64,000 bases of DNA from Occallatibacter savannae (GCF_003131205.1 NZ_QFFY01000004.1:558001-622000), one strand, 5' to 3'. Counted from the first letter of the stretch, positions 18,595-28,074 are shown. Notes: generated from the letters alone by a model not told the origin. Made by a program: numbers and translations.

Positions 18595-19617
18595 ATGCGC
18601 ACAGACTCCACAGTTCGCCGGTTCGCTTCCGCTCTCGTATTCGCATCCCTCTGCTCTGCCGCCATCGCACAGGGCCCTTACAAGGTCCTCGACCACTGGA
18701 AGCTCTCTGACCCCGGCGGTTGGGACTACCTGCTTGTCGACTCATCCGCACATCGCGTCTACATCACACGCGGCGATCACGTCGATGTTGTCGACGCAAC
18801 CTCAGGTAAACTCGCCGGCACCATCAGCGGTCTCCACGGAACGCACGGTGTGGCCCTCGACCCAGACGGCAAAACCGGCTACCTCTCCGATGGCCGGGGC
18901 AATGCCGTCGCCGTGTTCGATCGCTCGAACCTCTCGATCACTGCAACGATTCCTGCCGGCACCAACCCCGATGCGATCATCTGGGAGCCTGCCACGAAAT
19001 CCGTCTGGGCCTTCAACGGCCGCAGCAACGATATCTCCGTCATCGATGCGGCATCTCGGAAGGTCGTCGCCACGATCCCCGTTCCGGGCAAACCCGAGTT
19101 CGCCGTCTCCGACGGAAGGGGAAGCGTCTACAACAACATTGAAGATAAGAACGAAATCGTGAAGATCGACGTGCACTCGCACAAGATCGTCGCGACCTGG
19201 CCCGCCTGCGACTCTCCCTCCGGTCTTGCTCTCGATCCCGGCGGCAATCGTCTCTTCGCGGTCTGCGACGGCAAGAAGATGTCCGTCCTGGACACCGCCT
19301 CCGGCAAGGCTCTCGCCACCCCCGCCATCGGCAACGGTCCAGATGCCGCCGCCTACAGCGAGAAGAATAAGCTCGCTTTCGCCTCATGCGGAGAGGGAGT
19401 CCTCTCCGTCGTTGACGCCTCCGGGTCCGACTACAAAACAGTCCAGACCCTCGCCACAAAGCGCGGAGCCCGCACCATGGCCTACGACCCCTCCACGGAT
19501 CGCATCTACACTGTGACAGCCGACTTCGGTCCCGCGCCAGCCGCAACCGCCGACAATCCTCGTCCGCGGCCGGCGATGGTGCCTGGCAGCTTCGAAGTCA
19601 TTGTCATCGGACGCTGA
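18595..19617 (+). CDS. secreted YVTN-type beta-propeller protein
   Basis: The 340-residue protein has a signal peptide (about 1-25, FASALVFASLCSAAIAQ) and a seven-blade-type propeller built from repeats such as HRVYITRGDHVDVVDATSGKL, GYLSDGRGNAVAVFDRSNL, VWAFNGRSNDISVIDAASRKV and RLFAVCDGKKMSVLDTASGKA. These match the YVTN family, whose roles range from surface proteins to periplasmic binding. GAAAGG precedes the ATG. No catalytic motif is visible. It stands alone, convergent with the DUF2164 gene. Confidence 0.88.
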   Translation: MRTDSTVRRFASALVFASLCSAAIAQGPYKVLDHWKLSDPGGWDYLLVDSSAHRVYITRGDHVDVVDATSGKLAGTISGLHGTHGVALDPDGKTGYLSDGRGNAVAVFDRSNLSITATIPAGTNPDAIIWEPATKSVWAFNGRSNDISVIDAASRKVVATIPVPGKPEFAVSDGRGSVYNNIEDKNEIVKIDVHSHKIVATWPACDSPSGLALDPGGNRLFAVCDGKKMSVLDTASGKALATPAIGNGPDAAAYSEKNKLAFASCGEGVLSVVDASGSDYKTVQTLATKRGARTMAYDPSTDRIYTVTADFGPAPAATADNPRPRPAMVPGSFEVIVIGR

Positions 19618-19622
19618 CCCAA

Positions 19623-19898
19623 TCAACGGCGAGTTTTGCGCTTCGCGTCTGCACGCGGCCAGTACTGCAACTCATCCGCGTAGAGCTCACCATTCAAATC
19701 CGCCACCCGCTGCGTCAGGCGGGTTTGCGCATCAGCGATGGCCCGGTTGTAAATGACCGGGCCAATCTCTTCTAAAACGAAATTCAGCAGAAGCCCCGCC
19801 GGGAGATCGCCGATAGGGTCGAGATTTTCCTCGAAGTAGCGCTTCAGGGAGGAGATCGCAGCCGCGCGCTGCTGCTTGTCGAGTTCGAGGGTCACCAT
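19623..19898 (-). CDS. DUF2164 family protein
   Basis: The 91-residue protein fits DUF2164: SSLKRYFEENLDPIGDLPAGLLLNF, then IGPVIYNRAIADAQTRL. It is small, soluble and without a known function. It ends five bases from the stop of the convergent propeller gene. The C-terminus is basic (PRADAKRKTRR). Confidence 0.85.
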   Translation of the reverse strand: MVTLELDKQQRAAAISSLKRYFEENLDPIGDLPAGLLLNFVLEEIGPVIYNRAIADAQTRLTQRVADLNGELYADELQYWPRADAKRKTRR

Positions 19899-20021
19899 CG
19901 GGTGAATCTCCGGAAATAGGATGAGTCGATGTTATCCAATCTTCTGTGCAGCCGGACACACGCCGTAGACCGTCAATGAAGTAGCTTGATAAGGCGGTTG
20001 ATTGGTACGGAAGGTGCAAGC

Positions 20022-21167
20022 ATGGCAGGAAGTGTGCCGGGTAAATTCAAGCGTGGCCAGTGCGTTGCAATTCTTTTTCTCGCGGCTCTCGCCTTTCCGA
20101 TTGGGGCGCAGAGCGACAAACAGGACAAAACGAAGCAGGAGCCGCCTGATCCTACGCTTTCACAACGTCCCGCTCCCAGGCCGCAGAGCTTGCTGATCCC
20201 CGAAGGCAAAATCAAGCTCGACGTAGTTGTGAACGACACGGCAGGCGATCCGGTGCTTGGGCTGGAGCCATGGGATTTCAAGATCCTGGACAATGGTCAG
20301 CCGCGCAAGGTGCTATCGTTCCGCAAGTATGACGGCGTACAAACCAAGCCCGACCCGCCGGTTGAAGTCGTCCTGGTGATCGACATGCTCAATCTGCCGT
20401 TTCAGCAGGTGGCGTATGTGCGCACACAGCTGGATGCCTTTCTTCGCCAGAATGGCGGGAAGCTCAAGCAGCCGGTGAGCGTGGCTCAGCTGACAGATGC
20501 GGGATTGCGGGTCCAGCCTCGGCCCTCCACAGACGGAAACGCGATTGCAAGCGTAGTGGCCGGAATCAAGGAACACGTGAGCACCATCAACCCGGCAATG
20601 GGAGGCGAGGGATGGGTGGAGCGCTTTCAGCGGTCTGCGCGAGCGATGGACAACATCGCGCAGAATCAGCTCAAGAAGCCCGGCCGGAAGCTCGTCATCT
20701 GGATCGGGCCCGGATGGCCGCTGTTGAACAGGCCATCCGATGGCTACACCGACAAACAGCAGAGGCGCAACTTCGACTCCATCGTCGAGCTGTCAACTGC
20801 GCTTCGCGAGGCGCGAGTCACGATGTACAGCGTATCGCCGGTGCTCGTCATCCAGAACGGGCCCAATCCGATGCTCTACAAACGATTCCTGAACCCCGTA
20901 AGAACAGCTCACGACGCCGAGGCCGGAGATCTGGGATTGAAGGTGCTCGTCACGCAGACGGGCGGCAAAATCATGGGACCGGATAACGACATGGTCGCGC
21001 AGATCAATCGATGCATTGACGATGCGAATGCCTTCTACCGCATCTCGTTCGATCCCCCCGCTGCAGAGCAGCCCGATGAATACCACGACCTAAAGATTGC
21101 CGTCGCCAAGCCGGGGACGACGGTGCGGACAAACACGGGATACTACGACCAGCCGGCGAATCGGTAA
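20022..21167 (+). CDS. VWFA-related acidobacterial protein, paralogue 1
   Basis: The 381-residue secreted protein has a signal peptide (VAILFLAALAFPIGA), then the acidobacterial VWFA-related layout: IKLDVVVNDTAGDPVLGLEPWDFKILDNG, VVLVIDMLNLPFQQV, GRKLVIWIGPGWPLL and a C-terminal DEYHDLKIAVAKPGTTVRT..GYYDQP. The metal-site motif DxSxS is replaced by DMLNL, so classical MIDAS binding is doubtful. The ATG at 20022 has GGAAGG upstream and is preferred to the TTG at 19986. It is 24 bp before paralogue 2, suggesting one transcript. Confidence 0.88.
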   Translation: MAGSVPGKFKRGQCVAILFLAALAFPIGAQSDKQDKTKQEPPDPTLSQRPAPRPQSLLIPEGKIKLDVVVNDTAGDPVLGLEPWDFKILDNGQPRKVLSFRKYDGVQTKPDPPVEVVLVIDMLNLPFQQVAYVRTQLDAFLRQNGGKLKQPVSVAQLTDAGLRVQPRPSTDGNAIASVVAGIKEHVSTINPAMGGEGWVERFQRSARAMDNIAQNQLKKPGRKLVIWIGPGWPLLNRPSDGYTDKQQRRNFDSIVELSTALREARVTMYSVSPVLVIQNGPNPMLYKRFLNPVRTAHDAEAGDLGLKVLVTQTGGKIMGPDNDMVAQINRCIDDANAFYRISFDPPAAEQPDEYHDLKIAVAKPGTTVRTNTGYYDQPANR

Positions 21168-21191
21168 GATTGCCTCGCGGAGTTCTCGAAG

Positions 21192-23291
21192 ATGCGGCAA
21201 GCTCGGCTGTCGATCGGATGTCTTCTTCTCACTGCCGCTGTGATCGCTTTGCCGGCCGCACTGCCCGCGCAGGCTGTGGACCAGGACGGGCGTTTCCACT
21301 TGAATGTCGTAGTCACCGATAGCGCCGGAAAGCTCGTCGCCGGATTGCAGGAAAATGATTTCAAGCTTCTCGACGACGCCAGGGAGCGAGCGATTGCTTC
21401 ATTCGCCGCCCACGACGGAGTAACCGCGAAGCCCGATCCTGAACCGAAGATAATCATCGTCATCGATGCGGTGAACAACGGCTTCATCGAGATGGGTTAT
21501 CTTCGGCAGGGGCTGGAGAGATTCCTTCGCGAGAATGAGGGCCGCCTGGCTCAGCCTGTCCTAATCGCGCGTCTCACTCCTTCGGGCATTCAATACCTCT
21601 CCCAGGCGTCGCGCGATGGCAACGCCCTCGCGACGATCGTAGCGACCGTCACTCCCAGCGTCAGACCGCGCGGCCTCGATGCGATGCTGGTCTCGTTCAA
21701 CGGGCTCACGGCCGCCGTGAAGAAGGAGATCGGCGAACCCGGACGCAAAGTTCTCGTCTGGCTCGGTCCCGGATGGCCTACACCGGGACCGCCGCAGGGT
21801 ACTTTTACAGCTGTTGATGAACGCAATCAGCGCGCCTATGCGGACGCGGCGATGCAGATTGCAAAGCTTCTGCACGACGCGCGCATCGTCCTCTACGGCG
21901 GATATTCAGGCGCCGAATTCTACATGCGCGCTGCGCTCAAGCCGATGAAGAAAGTCTCTGACGTGGATGGACGAGTCCTCCGGCTGAATGTTATCGCGAT
22001 TAAAAGCGGAGGCAAAGGTGAGCTGCCCGAGACGAACCGCGACAGCATCGTGACGGACGTACTCGATCACTTCGCTGCCGAAGCCAATTCGTTTTACGAG
22101 CTTTCGTTTACGCCGCCCAAAGCAAAGAACCCGGACGAGTTTCACGAGTTGCGCGTCGAGGTGAAGCGGCCGGGGCTGACCGCGCGAACTGCCATGGGTT
22201 ATTACGACCAGCCGGAGTTTTCGCGCCCGGAGCAGGCAAAGCAAGCGCCTCCGCCAATGTTGGAACAACCGGCTGCCGACGAACCGCCCCACCCCGGGCT
22301 TGTCACCGTAGCGCAGCTATCGCAGGCCATCGACGCTGCGAAGAACAAGCGAGACGGAGAGGCAGCCAAAGAGCTCGAGCACCTGCAACTGACGGAGCGC
22401 TTGAGCAGTCCGAAACTTGCGCTCCTCAGCAATGAGCTCCCCGGCTCGAAGTCCAAAACTGCCTTGAGGGCGGTTGCCGACGCATCGGTCTTTTTGGATT
22501 TGCCAAAGAGCGAATTTCCAGACCGGGCCGTTCCCGAGGTGGCCGAACAGAAGCGGATGGTCTCGCTGGCCGTTGAGTACCTCGCCAAGACGGTCCCAAA
22601 GCTTCCCAACTTCTTTGCGCGGCGAACAATAGAAAGCTTCGAGGCAGTCGGCATGGTGAAAAGCGAAGGCACTTCGAACGACGGTCCGCTTCACCCGAGC
22701 GGCGAGGCTACCGGAACGATCCTCTATCGCAACGGCAAAGAAGAAGTGAAGCAGAGTGGGGCGAGCGACAAGCAGCTTGGGTTGATCACGAAGGGCGTAT
22801 TCGGGCCCGTGCTCTCCACGGTCATCGTAGACGCCTCCCACGGAGAGATGAAGTGGAGCCACTGGGAAGATGGTCCCACCGGGCCGATGGCGGTATTTGC
22901 ATATCGCGTGAACATGCGCCAGTCACACTACGAGGTTTCCTATCCCGCGATCGTGAACACAGGGCTTGACATGACGAACTTCAAGACCGCGTATCACGGA
23001 GAAGTTGGAGTTGACGCTGCTACCGGAACGATCCTCCGCCTGGCTCTCGTTGCCGATCTGGGCCCCGGCATGCCCATGCAGCGTGCCGACATCATGGTTG
23101 AGTACGGAACCGTCGACATCGGAGGCAAGATCTATACCTGCCCGGTGCGCAGCGTTTCCATTTCCAGGGGAAAGTCCGTGTCGGGCAGCGGCGGCCCGGG
23201 GCTGGAGTCATTACGTGAGGTCACGCGTCTTAATGACGTCGGGTTCAGCGACTATCACGTGTTTCGTTCGGAGATGCGCATCGTTCCGTAG
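21192..23291 (+). CDS. VWFA-related acidobacterial protein, paralogue 2, with C-terminal extension
   Basis: The 699-residue secreted protein repeats the layout of its neighbours over residues 1-345: signal peptide, FHLNVVVTDSAGKLVAGLQENDFKLLDD, IIIVIDAVNNGF, GRKVLVWLGPGWP and DEFHELRVEVKRPGLTART..GYYDQP. It then adds about 350 residues not found in paralogues 1 and 3. The extension has a proline-rich hinge, a helical repeat-like part, VPKLPNFFARRTIESFE and a beta-rich end. I cannot name the extension. GGAG precedes the ATG. Of the three copies it is the only one with extra domains. Confidence 0.88.
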   Translation: MRQARLSIGCLLLTAAVIALPAALPAQAVDQDGRFHLNVVVTDSAGKLVAGLQENDFKLLDDARERAIASFAAHDGVTAKPDPEPKIIIVIDAVNNGFIEMGYLRQGLERFLRENEGRLAQPVLIARLTPSGIQYLSQASRDGNALATIVATVTPSVRPRGLDAMLVSFNGLTAAVKKEIGEPGRKVLVWLGPGWPTPGPPQGTFTAVDERNQRAYADAAMQIAKLLHDARIVLYGGYSGAEFYMRAALKPMKKVSDVDGRVLRLNVIAIKSGGKGELPETNRDSIVTDVLDHFAAEANSFYELSFTPPKAKNPDEFHELRVEVKRPGLTARTAMGYYDQPEFSRPEQAKQAPPPMLEQPAADEPPHPGLVTVAQLSQAIDAAKNKRDGEAAKELEHLQLTERLSSPKLALLSNELPGSKSKTALRAVADASVFLDLPKSEFPDRAVPEVAEQKRMVSLAVEYLAKTVPKLPNFFARRTIESFEAVGMVKSEGTSNDGPLHPSGEATGTILYRNGKEEVKQSGASDKQLGLITKGVFGPVLSTVIVDASHGEMKWSHWEDGPTGPMAVFAYRVNMRQSHYEVSYPAIVNTGLDMTNFKTAYHGEVGVDAATGTILRLALVADLGPGMPMQRADIMVEYGTVDIGGKIYTCPVRSVSISRGKSVSGSGGPGLESLREVTRLNDVGFSDYHVFRSEMRIVP

Positions 23292-23416
23292 CGAGCCCGC
23301 CGCTTCGAGTTTCCGGTACCGAGGTGCACATCTGATGAGCGGTGCGCCGCCCGGCGAGTGAAGATTGGCGTAGAGTATCAGCAACGCTTCTTCCCAAAGT
23401 TGAGAGTGAACCATCA

Positions 23417-24466
23417 ATGCGCAAGCTGGGCTCGCTGTGCTTCATCTTGTTCTCGTCTGTTTTCGCCGTCTCCCACGCACAACCCAGCAGTCCTGCGACT
23501 GCCGACTCTCGGCAACAGAAGCCGATCTTTGTGGATGTCGTCGTCACTGACGCCACACACAAGCCAGTGGCCGACCTGGAGCCCTTCGACTTTTCGGTTC
23601 TCGATGAAAATCATCCGCAGAAACTGATGGGGTTCAGGCGCACCGACGGCAAAGCAGGGTCAAAGATCGATCCTCCGGTCGAAGTCATCGTCGTGCTTGA
23701 CGCAGTCAATCTCCCCTATCAGTGGGTCACGAGGCTGCGGCTCGAACTCGCGAAGTTTCTGCGCGCCGATGGAGGGCGCCTCGCCCAGCCAACATCCATC
23801 TACCTTTTTGGCAGCGACGGTTTGCATGTGCAGCCCGCTCCTTCCAGAGACGGCAACGCTCTCGCGGCTCTTGTCGATCAGGCAGGACCGATGCGCGCCC
23901 GGGACATCACGGGCGGCGTCTACGCGCTTGAGGAGCAGTACAAGGACTCATACAAGGCGATCACCGGCATCGCGGAAAACCTCTCCCATCGGCCTGGAAG
24001 AAAGGTGCTGATTTGGATGGGCCCCGGCTGGCCGCTTCTCAGCGAGAGGTTCTTCATCCAGACGAATGTCTCGCGAAACACCTACTATCATCAGCTGGCC
24101 GTTTTGCAGAACAAGCTGCGCGAAGCGCGTGCGACGATCTACTGCGTCTACGGAACCGCAGGAGTCACCAATACCCTGTACGAAAAGTTCCTTGACCCTG
24201 TTCGTGAAATCAAGAAGATGGAGATCGGCAACATGGGGCTGCAGGTGTTCGCGCTCCACACCGGCGGTCGCGTGCTTGGTCCAAGCAACGATGTCAAGGG
24301 ACTGCTCGACGACTGCGTTGCAGAGATAGGGGAGTACTACACGCTTGCGCTCGTTCCGCCGCCCGCAACGAAAGCGGATGAATATCACGATCTCAAGGTC
24401 CAGGTGAATCGGCCCGGAGTCACGGTCAAAACGGAGACCGGCTACTACAACGAGCCCATCGATTAA
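23417..24466 (+). CDS. VWFA-related acidobacterial protein, paralogue 3
   Basis: The 349-residue secreted protein has a signal peptide (LGSLCFILFSSVFAVSHAQ) and the same modules as paralogues 1 and 2: IFVDVVVTDATHKPVADLEPFDFSVLDE, VIVVLDAVNLPYQWV, GRKVLIWMGPGWPLL and DEYHDLKVQVNRPGVTVKT..GYYNEP. The MIDAS position reads DAVNL. I start it at the ATG at 23417 because the signal peptide begins there and GAGAG lies upstream; the frame opens at 23342. A 125-bp gap separates it from paralogue 2, so it could have its own promoter. Confidence 0.88.
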   Translation: MRKLGSLCFILFSSVFAVSHAQPSSPATADSRQQKPIFVDVVVTDATHKPVADLEPFDFSVLDENHPQKLMGFRRTDGKAGSKIDPPVEVIVVLDAVNLPYQWVTRLRLELAKFLRADGGRLAQPTSIYLFGSDGLHVQPAPSRDGNALAALVDQAGPMRARDITGGVYALEEQYKDSYKAITGIAENLSHRPGRKVLIWMGPGWPLLSERFFIQTNVSRNTYYHQLAVLQNKLREARATIYCVYGTAGVTNTLYEKFLDPVREIKKMEIGNMGLQVFALHTGGRVLGPSNDVKGLLDDCVAEIGEYYTLALVPPPATKADEYHDLKVQVNRPGVTVKTETGYYNEPID

Positions 24467-24500
24467 AAGAACTGCCTTGCTGCGCGTGTCGGTCAGTAAC

Positions 24501-24965
24501 TCACCGGATCTCTTCCGCGCCTTTCGACCCTTTGCGGCCTCGATGCAGGACGCGTTTGCGCAGCAGCCACAGGCCCACCGCAACGGTGAGCCACACGAAA
24601 GTCGCCAGTGGGAACACGACCCATACACTCGCGCGCGGCAGCCAGATCCAGAAAACACATGCGAATGCCGCCAGACCGATGCAGCCCATCGCAGCGCCGT
24701 ACGCGTCGATGGCGGCCACCACGCGTCCCCGATTTGTCCCGTCGTAGCCTGCGCGTGCCTTATGTTCTTTTTCGTGCGTTTCCACCAGGCTGGCCCCCGC
24801 AGGAAAGATCGCAGGGAAAGCGAGGAAGAGTCCGCCCACAACCGGCCCGTAGTGCTCGGCGATGAGACCCGCTGCCACGCATACGGCTCCTCCAAACACG
24901 AACCGAATAATCCACTCGTGCGGCTTGATGCCCTTAATCGCTGAGAAGCGGGCCCCGATGATCAT
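24501..24965 (-). CDS. small integral membrane protein (DUF3147-like)
   Basis: The 154-residue protein has about four hydrophobic segments, including FVFGGAVCVAAGLIAEHYG, GLFLAFPAIFPAGASLVETHEKE and two C-terminal helices. The GLFLAFPAIFPA motif followed by a charged HEKEHK loop is typical of small acidobacterial and proteobacterial membrane proteins filed near DUF3147; the family number is from memory. Starting at 24965 leaves 4 bp to the upstream stop, so the two membrane genes are coupled. Function unknown; it may form a complex with its neighbour. Confidence 0.75.
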   Translation of the reverse strand: MIIGARFSAIKGIKPHEWIIRFVFGGAVCVAAGLIAEHYGPVVGGLFLAFPAIFPAGASLVETHEKEHKARAGYDGTNRGRVVAAIDAYGAAMGCIGLAAFACVFWIWLPRASVWVVFPLATFVWLTVAVGLWLLRKRVLHRGRKGSKGAEEIR

Positions 24966-24969
24966 GTCG

Positions 24970-25320
24970 TCACCGGACCGCCAGCCAGAGAGCGAAAGAA
25001 ACACCGAACCAGATCGGCATCAACGACAGAGTTGCGGTGAGCGTTCGCGGTTTATAGCGCCACAGCAGCCACGTGGTCGCGGCAGCGTAGCAGAGAAACG
25101 CAGCAGCGCCCAGAATCATCGACCGCGCTTCCGTTGCCGCATACTGGGGCCCCTCGGACGCGATGGTCAGCCCGAGCGTGGCGAGCGCAATGGAAGGCGC
25201 GGCGCCAAAAAGTCCTGCAAAGCTTTTCGGTCGGAACATCTCCGCGAGCACTGCGAACAAACTGACGATCGTGCCGCCGATGAAGAACCGCGCCAGAGCA
25301 TGTGTGAATTCGGCTGACAT
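24970..25320 (-). CDS. small integral membrane protein (DUF3147-like), partner
   Basis: The 116-residue protein has four predicted membrane helices and the motif GLFGAAPSIALATLGL, parallel to GLFLAFPAIFPA in the next gene, which suggests the two are distant paralogues. It is followed after 4 bp by that gene and preceded by ppa after 9 bp, giving a likely ppa-membrane pair operon. No function is known to me. Confidence 0.75.
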   Translation of the reverse strand: MSAEFTHALARFFIGGTIVSLFAVLAEMFRPKSFAGLFGAAPSIALATLGLTIASEGPQYAATEARSMILGAAAFLCYAAATTWLLWRYKPRTLTATLSLMPIWFGVSFALWLAVR

Positions 25321-25329
25321 GTTCTCTCT

Positions 25330-25878
25330 TCACGCCGCGCGCTGAGCTTCCTTGATTGCCCGCATCGCGACGTCTGCCCCCTTGCATCCCAGAAGCCTGT
25401 ACTCTTTGCCTTCAAGTTGGTGGTAGTTCACAAAGAACTGCTCGAGCTCGCGAACAAATTGCTTGGGAAGATCTCCGACTTTCTTGATATACGCGTACTC
25501 GTGGTTCATCTCGGCAACGGCCAGAAGCCGATCGTTGCGAGTCTTCTTCTTGCCCTCGATCTGCTCCCCCTGGATCACTCCGATAAGGCGGGCGCGCACC
25601 GCGATACCCGGAAACGCGGGCTCATCCATCAGCAGGAGAACGTCGATAGGATCGCCATCCGGAGCCTGAGTGCGGGGCAGGAACCCGAAGTCATAGGGAA
25701 ACGACATCCCGGCTGGCAACACCTTCTTCACAGTGAAGATGCTCTGCTCCTCGTCGTAAGCAAACTTGTTGCGGCTCCCCTTGGGCGTTTCAATGATGAC
25801 CTGAATGAGACCCTCATTCTTGTCGACCGGCTTGAGCAGAATGGGATTGCTCAGGCTCTTGGCGATCTTCTTTGGCAT
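25330..25878 (-). CDS. ppa: inorganic pyrophosphatase (family I)
   Basis: The 182-residue enzyme hydrolyses pyrophosphate to phosphate, pulling biosynthetic reactions forward in the cytoplasm. It has the family I pattern: ETPKGSRNKFAYD, FPYDFGFLPRTQAPDGDPIDVLLL with the signature DGDPID aspartates, and a C-terminal region resembling the eukaryote-like and Mycobacterium types. GGAG is placed eight bases before the ATG at 25878. It leads a likely three-gene operon with two small membrane proteins. Confidence 0.95.
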   Translation of the reverse strand: MPKKIAKSLSNPILLKPVDKNEGLIQVIIETPKGSRNKFAYDEEQSIFTVKKVLPAGMSFPYDFGFLPRTQAPDGDPIDVLLLMDEPAFPGIAVRARLIGVIQGEQIEGKKKTRNDRLLAVAEMNHEYAYIKKVGDLPKQFVRELEQFFVNYHQLEGKEYRLLGCKGADVAMRAIKEAQRAA

Positions 25879-25988
25879 GGGTAACTCCGCTGTAACATTC
25901 CTTTCACAATGGGTAGAAGATCAATGGGCTGTTTCGGTTGCCCTGCTTCCGCAGCAGGACGCAAGCTGCAAGGGTTAGCAGTCGAGCC

Positions 25989-26018
25989 TTGACACTGCTG
26001 ATGTGAGATTCCTAAAAT
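25989..26018 (+). promoter_or_regulatory. strong sigma-70 promoter of hrcA
   Basis: Perfect -35 TTGACA (25989-25994), an 18-bp spacer and TAAAAT (26013-26018) lie 104 bp upstream of the hrcA ATG. I find no CIRCE inverted repeat (TTAGCACTC-N9-GAGTGCTAA) around it. Confidence 0.7.
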
Positions 26019-26121
26019 TAAGGGAGTGAGCCTTGAAGAGCGTGGACCGTAAGCGCCACATTTCCCGAGGTTTGCTCCGGCAGGGGGCGCAAGCGGCCGG
26101 TGCTCAAGAGGTAGCTGAGCG

Positions 26122-27225
26122 ATGCCTGAGATACGTGTCAGTCCGCGCGAGCGGCTGGTCCTCACGGGGATCATCGAGCTCTATATCGCCACGGGTGAAC
26201 CTGTGGCCTCCCAGGCTGTCGCCGATCATTTTGCGCATAAAGAAGGATTAAGTTCCGCCACCATCCGGAACGTCATGGCCTCCCTCGGAGACGCTGGCCT
26301 CCTTGAGCAGGCCCATACATCCGCCGGGCGCGTCCCCACCGCCGCCGCCTTCCGCTACTACGTCGAGCAGATTACCCGTCCCGACGCCCCACTCGGGCGC
26401 ATCGGAGTTTCCACTTCCATCCCCGCAGGCGGAGCCTCTCTCAGCGAGCAGCGGCGGGGCCAAATTGAGGAGATTTTCTCCGGTGTCACAAGCTCCAACG
26501 AGTACCTTGAACGGACCTCCCACGTATTGGCTCTCATCTCCAGCGGGCTGGGTGTAGCCCTGGCGAGCGGCACGGCAGATCAGATCCTGGAGCACATCCA
26601 TTTTTCGAGGCTCTCCGCTGGGCGCGTCCTCGCAGTCGTAGTCACCCGCGCCGGCGCCGTCCTTGATCGCGTGCTGGTGCTCGATCGCGAAATGACGCAC
26701 CTCGAACTCGAGACCGCCGCACGTTATCTGAATGAGACCTTCCACGGATGGCCGATCGAGCGGATTCGGACCGAGATCTCGCGGCGTATGGACGAGGAGC
26801 GAGCCGCCTACAATCAGCTGCTTACGTCCGTCGAGGAACTCTGTCGCAAAGGCGCGCTCACCGTAGGCGAAGGTGCCCAGGTGCTCTACATGGAGGGCAT
26901 GGCGAACCTGATTGCAGCTGAGGCGGACCGGGAGAGATTGAAACAGATGCTGCTGGCCCTCGAGGCCAAACAGCGGCTGGTCGATCTGCTTACAGCATAT
27001 GTCAACGGAAGTCAGCAGGAAGTACGCGTGGTCGTCGGTCTGGATGAAGCTTCCCCAGCGATGCAGGATCTGGTGCTCATCGGGTCTCCTACCCGCCTCG
27101 GCGAGACCAGCCTCGGTACAGTCGCGGTCATCGCACCCACCCGCATCCAATATCAGGAGATGATCCAGGCAGTGCGGTACGTCGCGCGTCTCTCAGAGCG
27201 CATACTCGAAATACCGGAGCAATAA
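26122..27225 (+). CDS. hrcA: heat-inducible transcription repressor HrcA
   Basis: The 367-residue repressor controls chaperone genes by binding CIRCE elements. It has an N-terminal winged helix (RERLVLTGIIELYIATGEPVASQAVADHF and LSSATIRNVMASLGDAGLLEQAHTSAGRVPT), then the GAF-like and dimerisation regions ending SPTRLGETSLGTVAVIAPTRIQYQEMI. Length and motifs are full. GAGGT precedes the ATG. grpE and dnaJ follow on the same strand, but dnaK is absent here and no CIRCE copy is seen, so its operators must be elsewhere. Confidence 0.96.
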   Translation: MPEIRVSPRERLVLTGIIELYIATGEPVASQAVADHFAHKEGLSSATIRNVMASLGDAGLLEQAHTSAGRVPTAAAFRYYVEQITRPDAPLGRIGVSTSIPAGGASLSEQRRGQIEEIFSGVTSSNEYLERTSHVLALISSGLGVALASGTADQILEHIHFSRLSAGRVLAVVVTRAGAVLDRVLVLDREMTHLELETAARYLNETFHGWPIERIRTEISRRMDEERAAYNQLLTSVEELCRKGALTVGEGAQVLYMEGMANLIAAEADRERLKQMLLALEAKQRLVDLLTAYVNGSQQEVRVVVGLDEASPAMQDLVLIGSPTRLGETSLGTVAVIAPTRIQYQEMIQAVRYVARLSERILEIPEQ

Positions 27226-27468
27226 GCTAAGAACGGATCCCGGAGGCGCACCTTGCCAACGGACTCGAGCGGCTTGGATTCGCCGAAACTCCTTCGAGGT
27301 GAGTAACTTGCCGGGTTTCCGGGACTCATCTCGTCCAGACTGCTGGTTCGGCCTCGGGCGCTCAGGAACTGTTCGGAGTGGGAATGAACGTTGCCCGTCA
27401 GCGGCGTCAAACCGCAAAGGAATTTATCATTGAATAAGAAGCGAAATATTTGGGGATTACGCAGAGAT

Positions 27469-28074
27469 ATGCCAGAGAAGGAAGCAGAGTTGTCGACATT
27501 AGAAGCCGCCGAAAGCGCGTCGCCGGAGAGTGCCGTCGAAGCCGGGGAGAGCCCGGCCGCGGATGTCAGGAATCAGGACGCCACCATCAGCAGAGGAGAG
27601 TTGGACCAGCTCCAGGCAGAGTACGAACAGGTTAAGAAAGAGCGCGACGGCCTGATTGATCGTCTGGCCCGCCTGCAGGCTGAGTTCGAAAACGCCCGTA
27701 AGCGCGCCGAAAAGGAGAAGGCCGACTACCGCGATTACGCTACCGGGTCGGTGGTGGAACAGTTCCTCCCCGTGCTCGATAACTTCGAGCTGGCGCTCAA
27801 ATCCGCCGGCACCACCCAGCAGTTGAAAGCCGGCGTCGAACTCATCGTCAAGCAAATGGAGGAGATCCTGCGCGGCTTCCAGGTGCAGCCGGTGGCCACA
27901 GTTGGACAGGAGTTCGATCCCCGCCATCATGAAGCCATGGGATCGGTCGAGCGCGATGACCTGCCGGATCAGCACGTCGCCGAGGAGATCCGCAAAGGCT
28001 ATAAGCTGCGTGAAAAGTTGCTGCGTCCGGCCTTGGTCCGCGTAGTCAACAACCCCAAACAGAAGAGCGAGTGA
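27469..28074 (+). CDS. grpE: nucleotide exchange factor GrpE
   Basis: The 201-residue cochaperone releases ADP from DnaK. An acidic disordered N-terminus (1-40) is followed by a long coiled coil (about 45-100, LQAEYEQVKKERDGLIDRLARLQAEFEN) and the head with FLPVLDNFELAL, ELIVKQMEEILRGFQV, FDPRHHEAMGSVE and GYKLREKLLRPALVRV. I choose the ATG at 27469; the frame opens with a TTG at 27391 but the extra 26 residues do not fit the family. It lies 243 bp after hrcA and 106 bp before dnaJ. Confidence 0.95.
   Translation: MPEKEAELSTLEAAESASPESAVEAGESPAADVRNQDATISRGELDQLQAEYEQVKKERDGLIDRLARLQAEFENARKRAEKEKADYRDYATGSVVEQFLPVLDNFELALKSAGTTQQLKAGVELIVKQMEEILRGFQVQPVATVGQEFDPRHHEAMGSVERDDLPDQHVAEEIRKGYKLREKLLRPALVRVVNNPKQKSE

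Noticed and set aside
26032..26063. Heat-shock sigma-32-like CTTGAA...CCACATTT before hrcA
   Set aside because: Spacer of 18 bp is too long and a better sigma-70 promoter lies just upstream.
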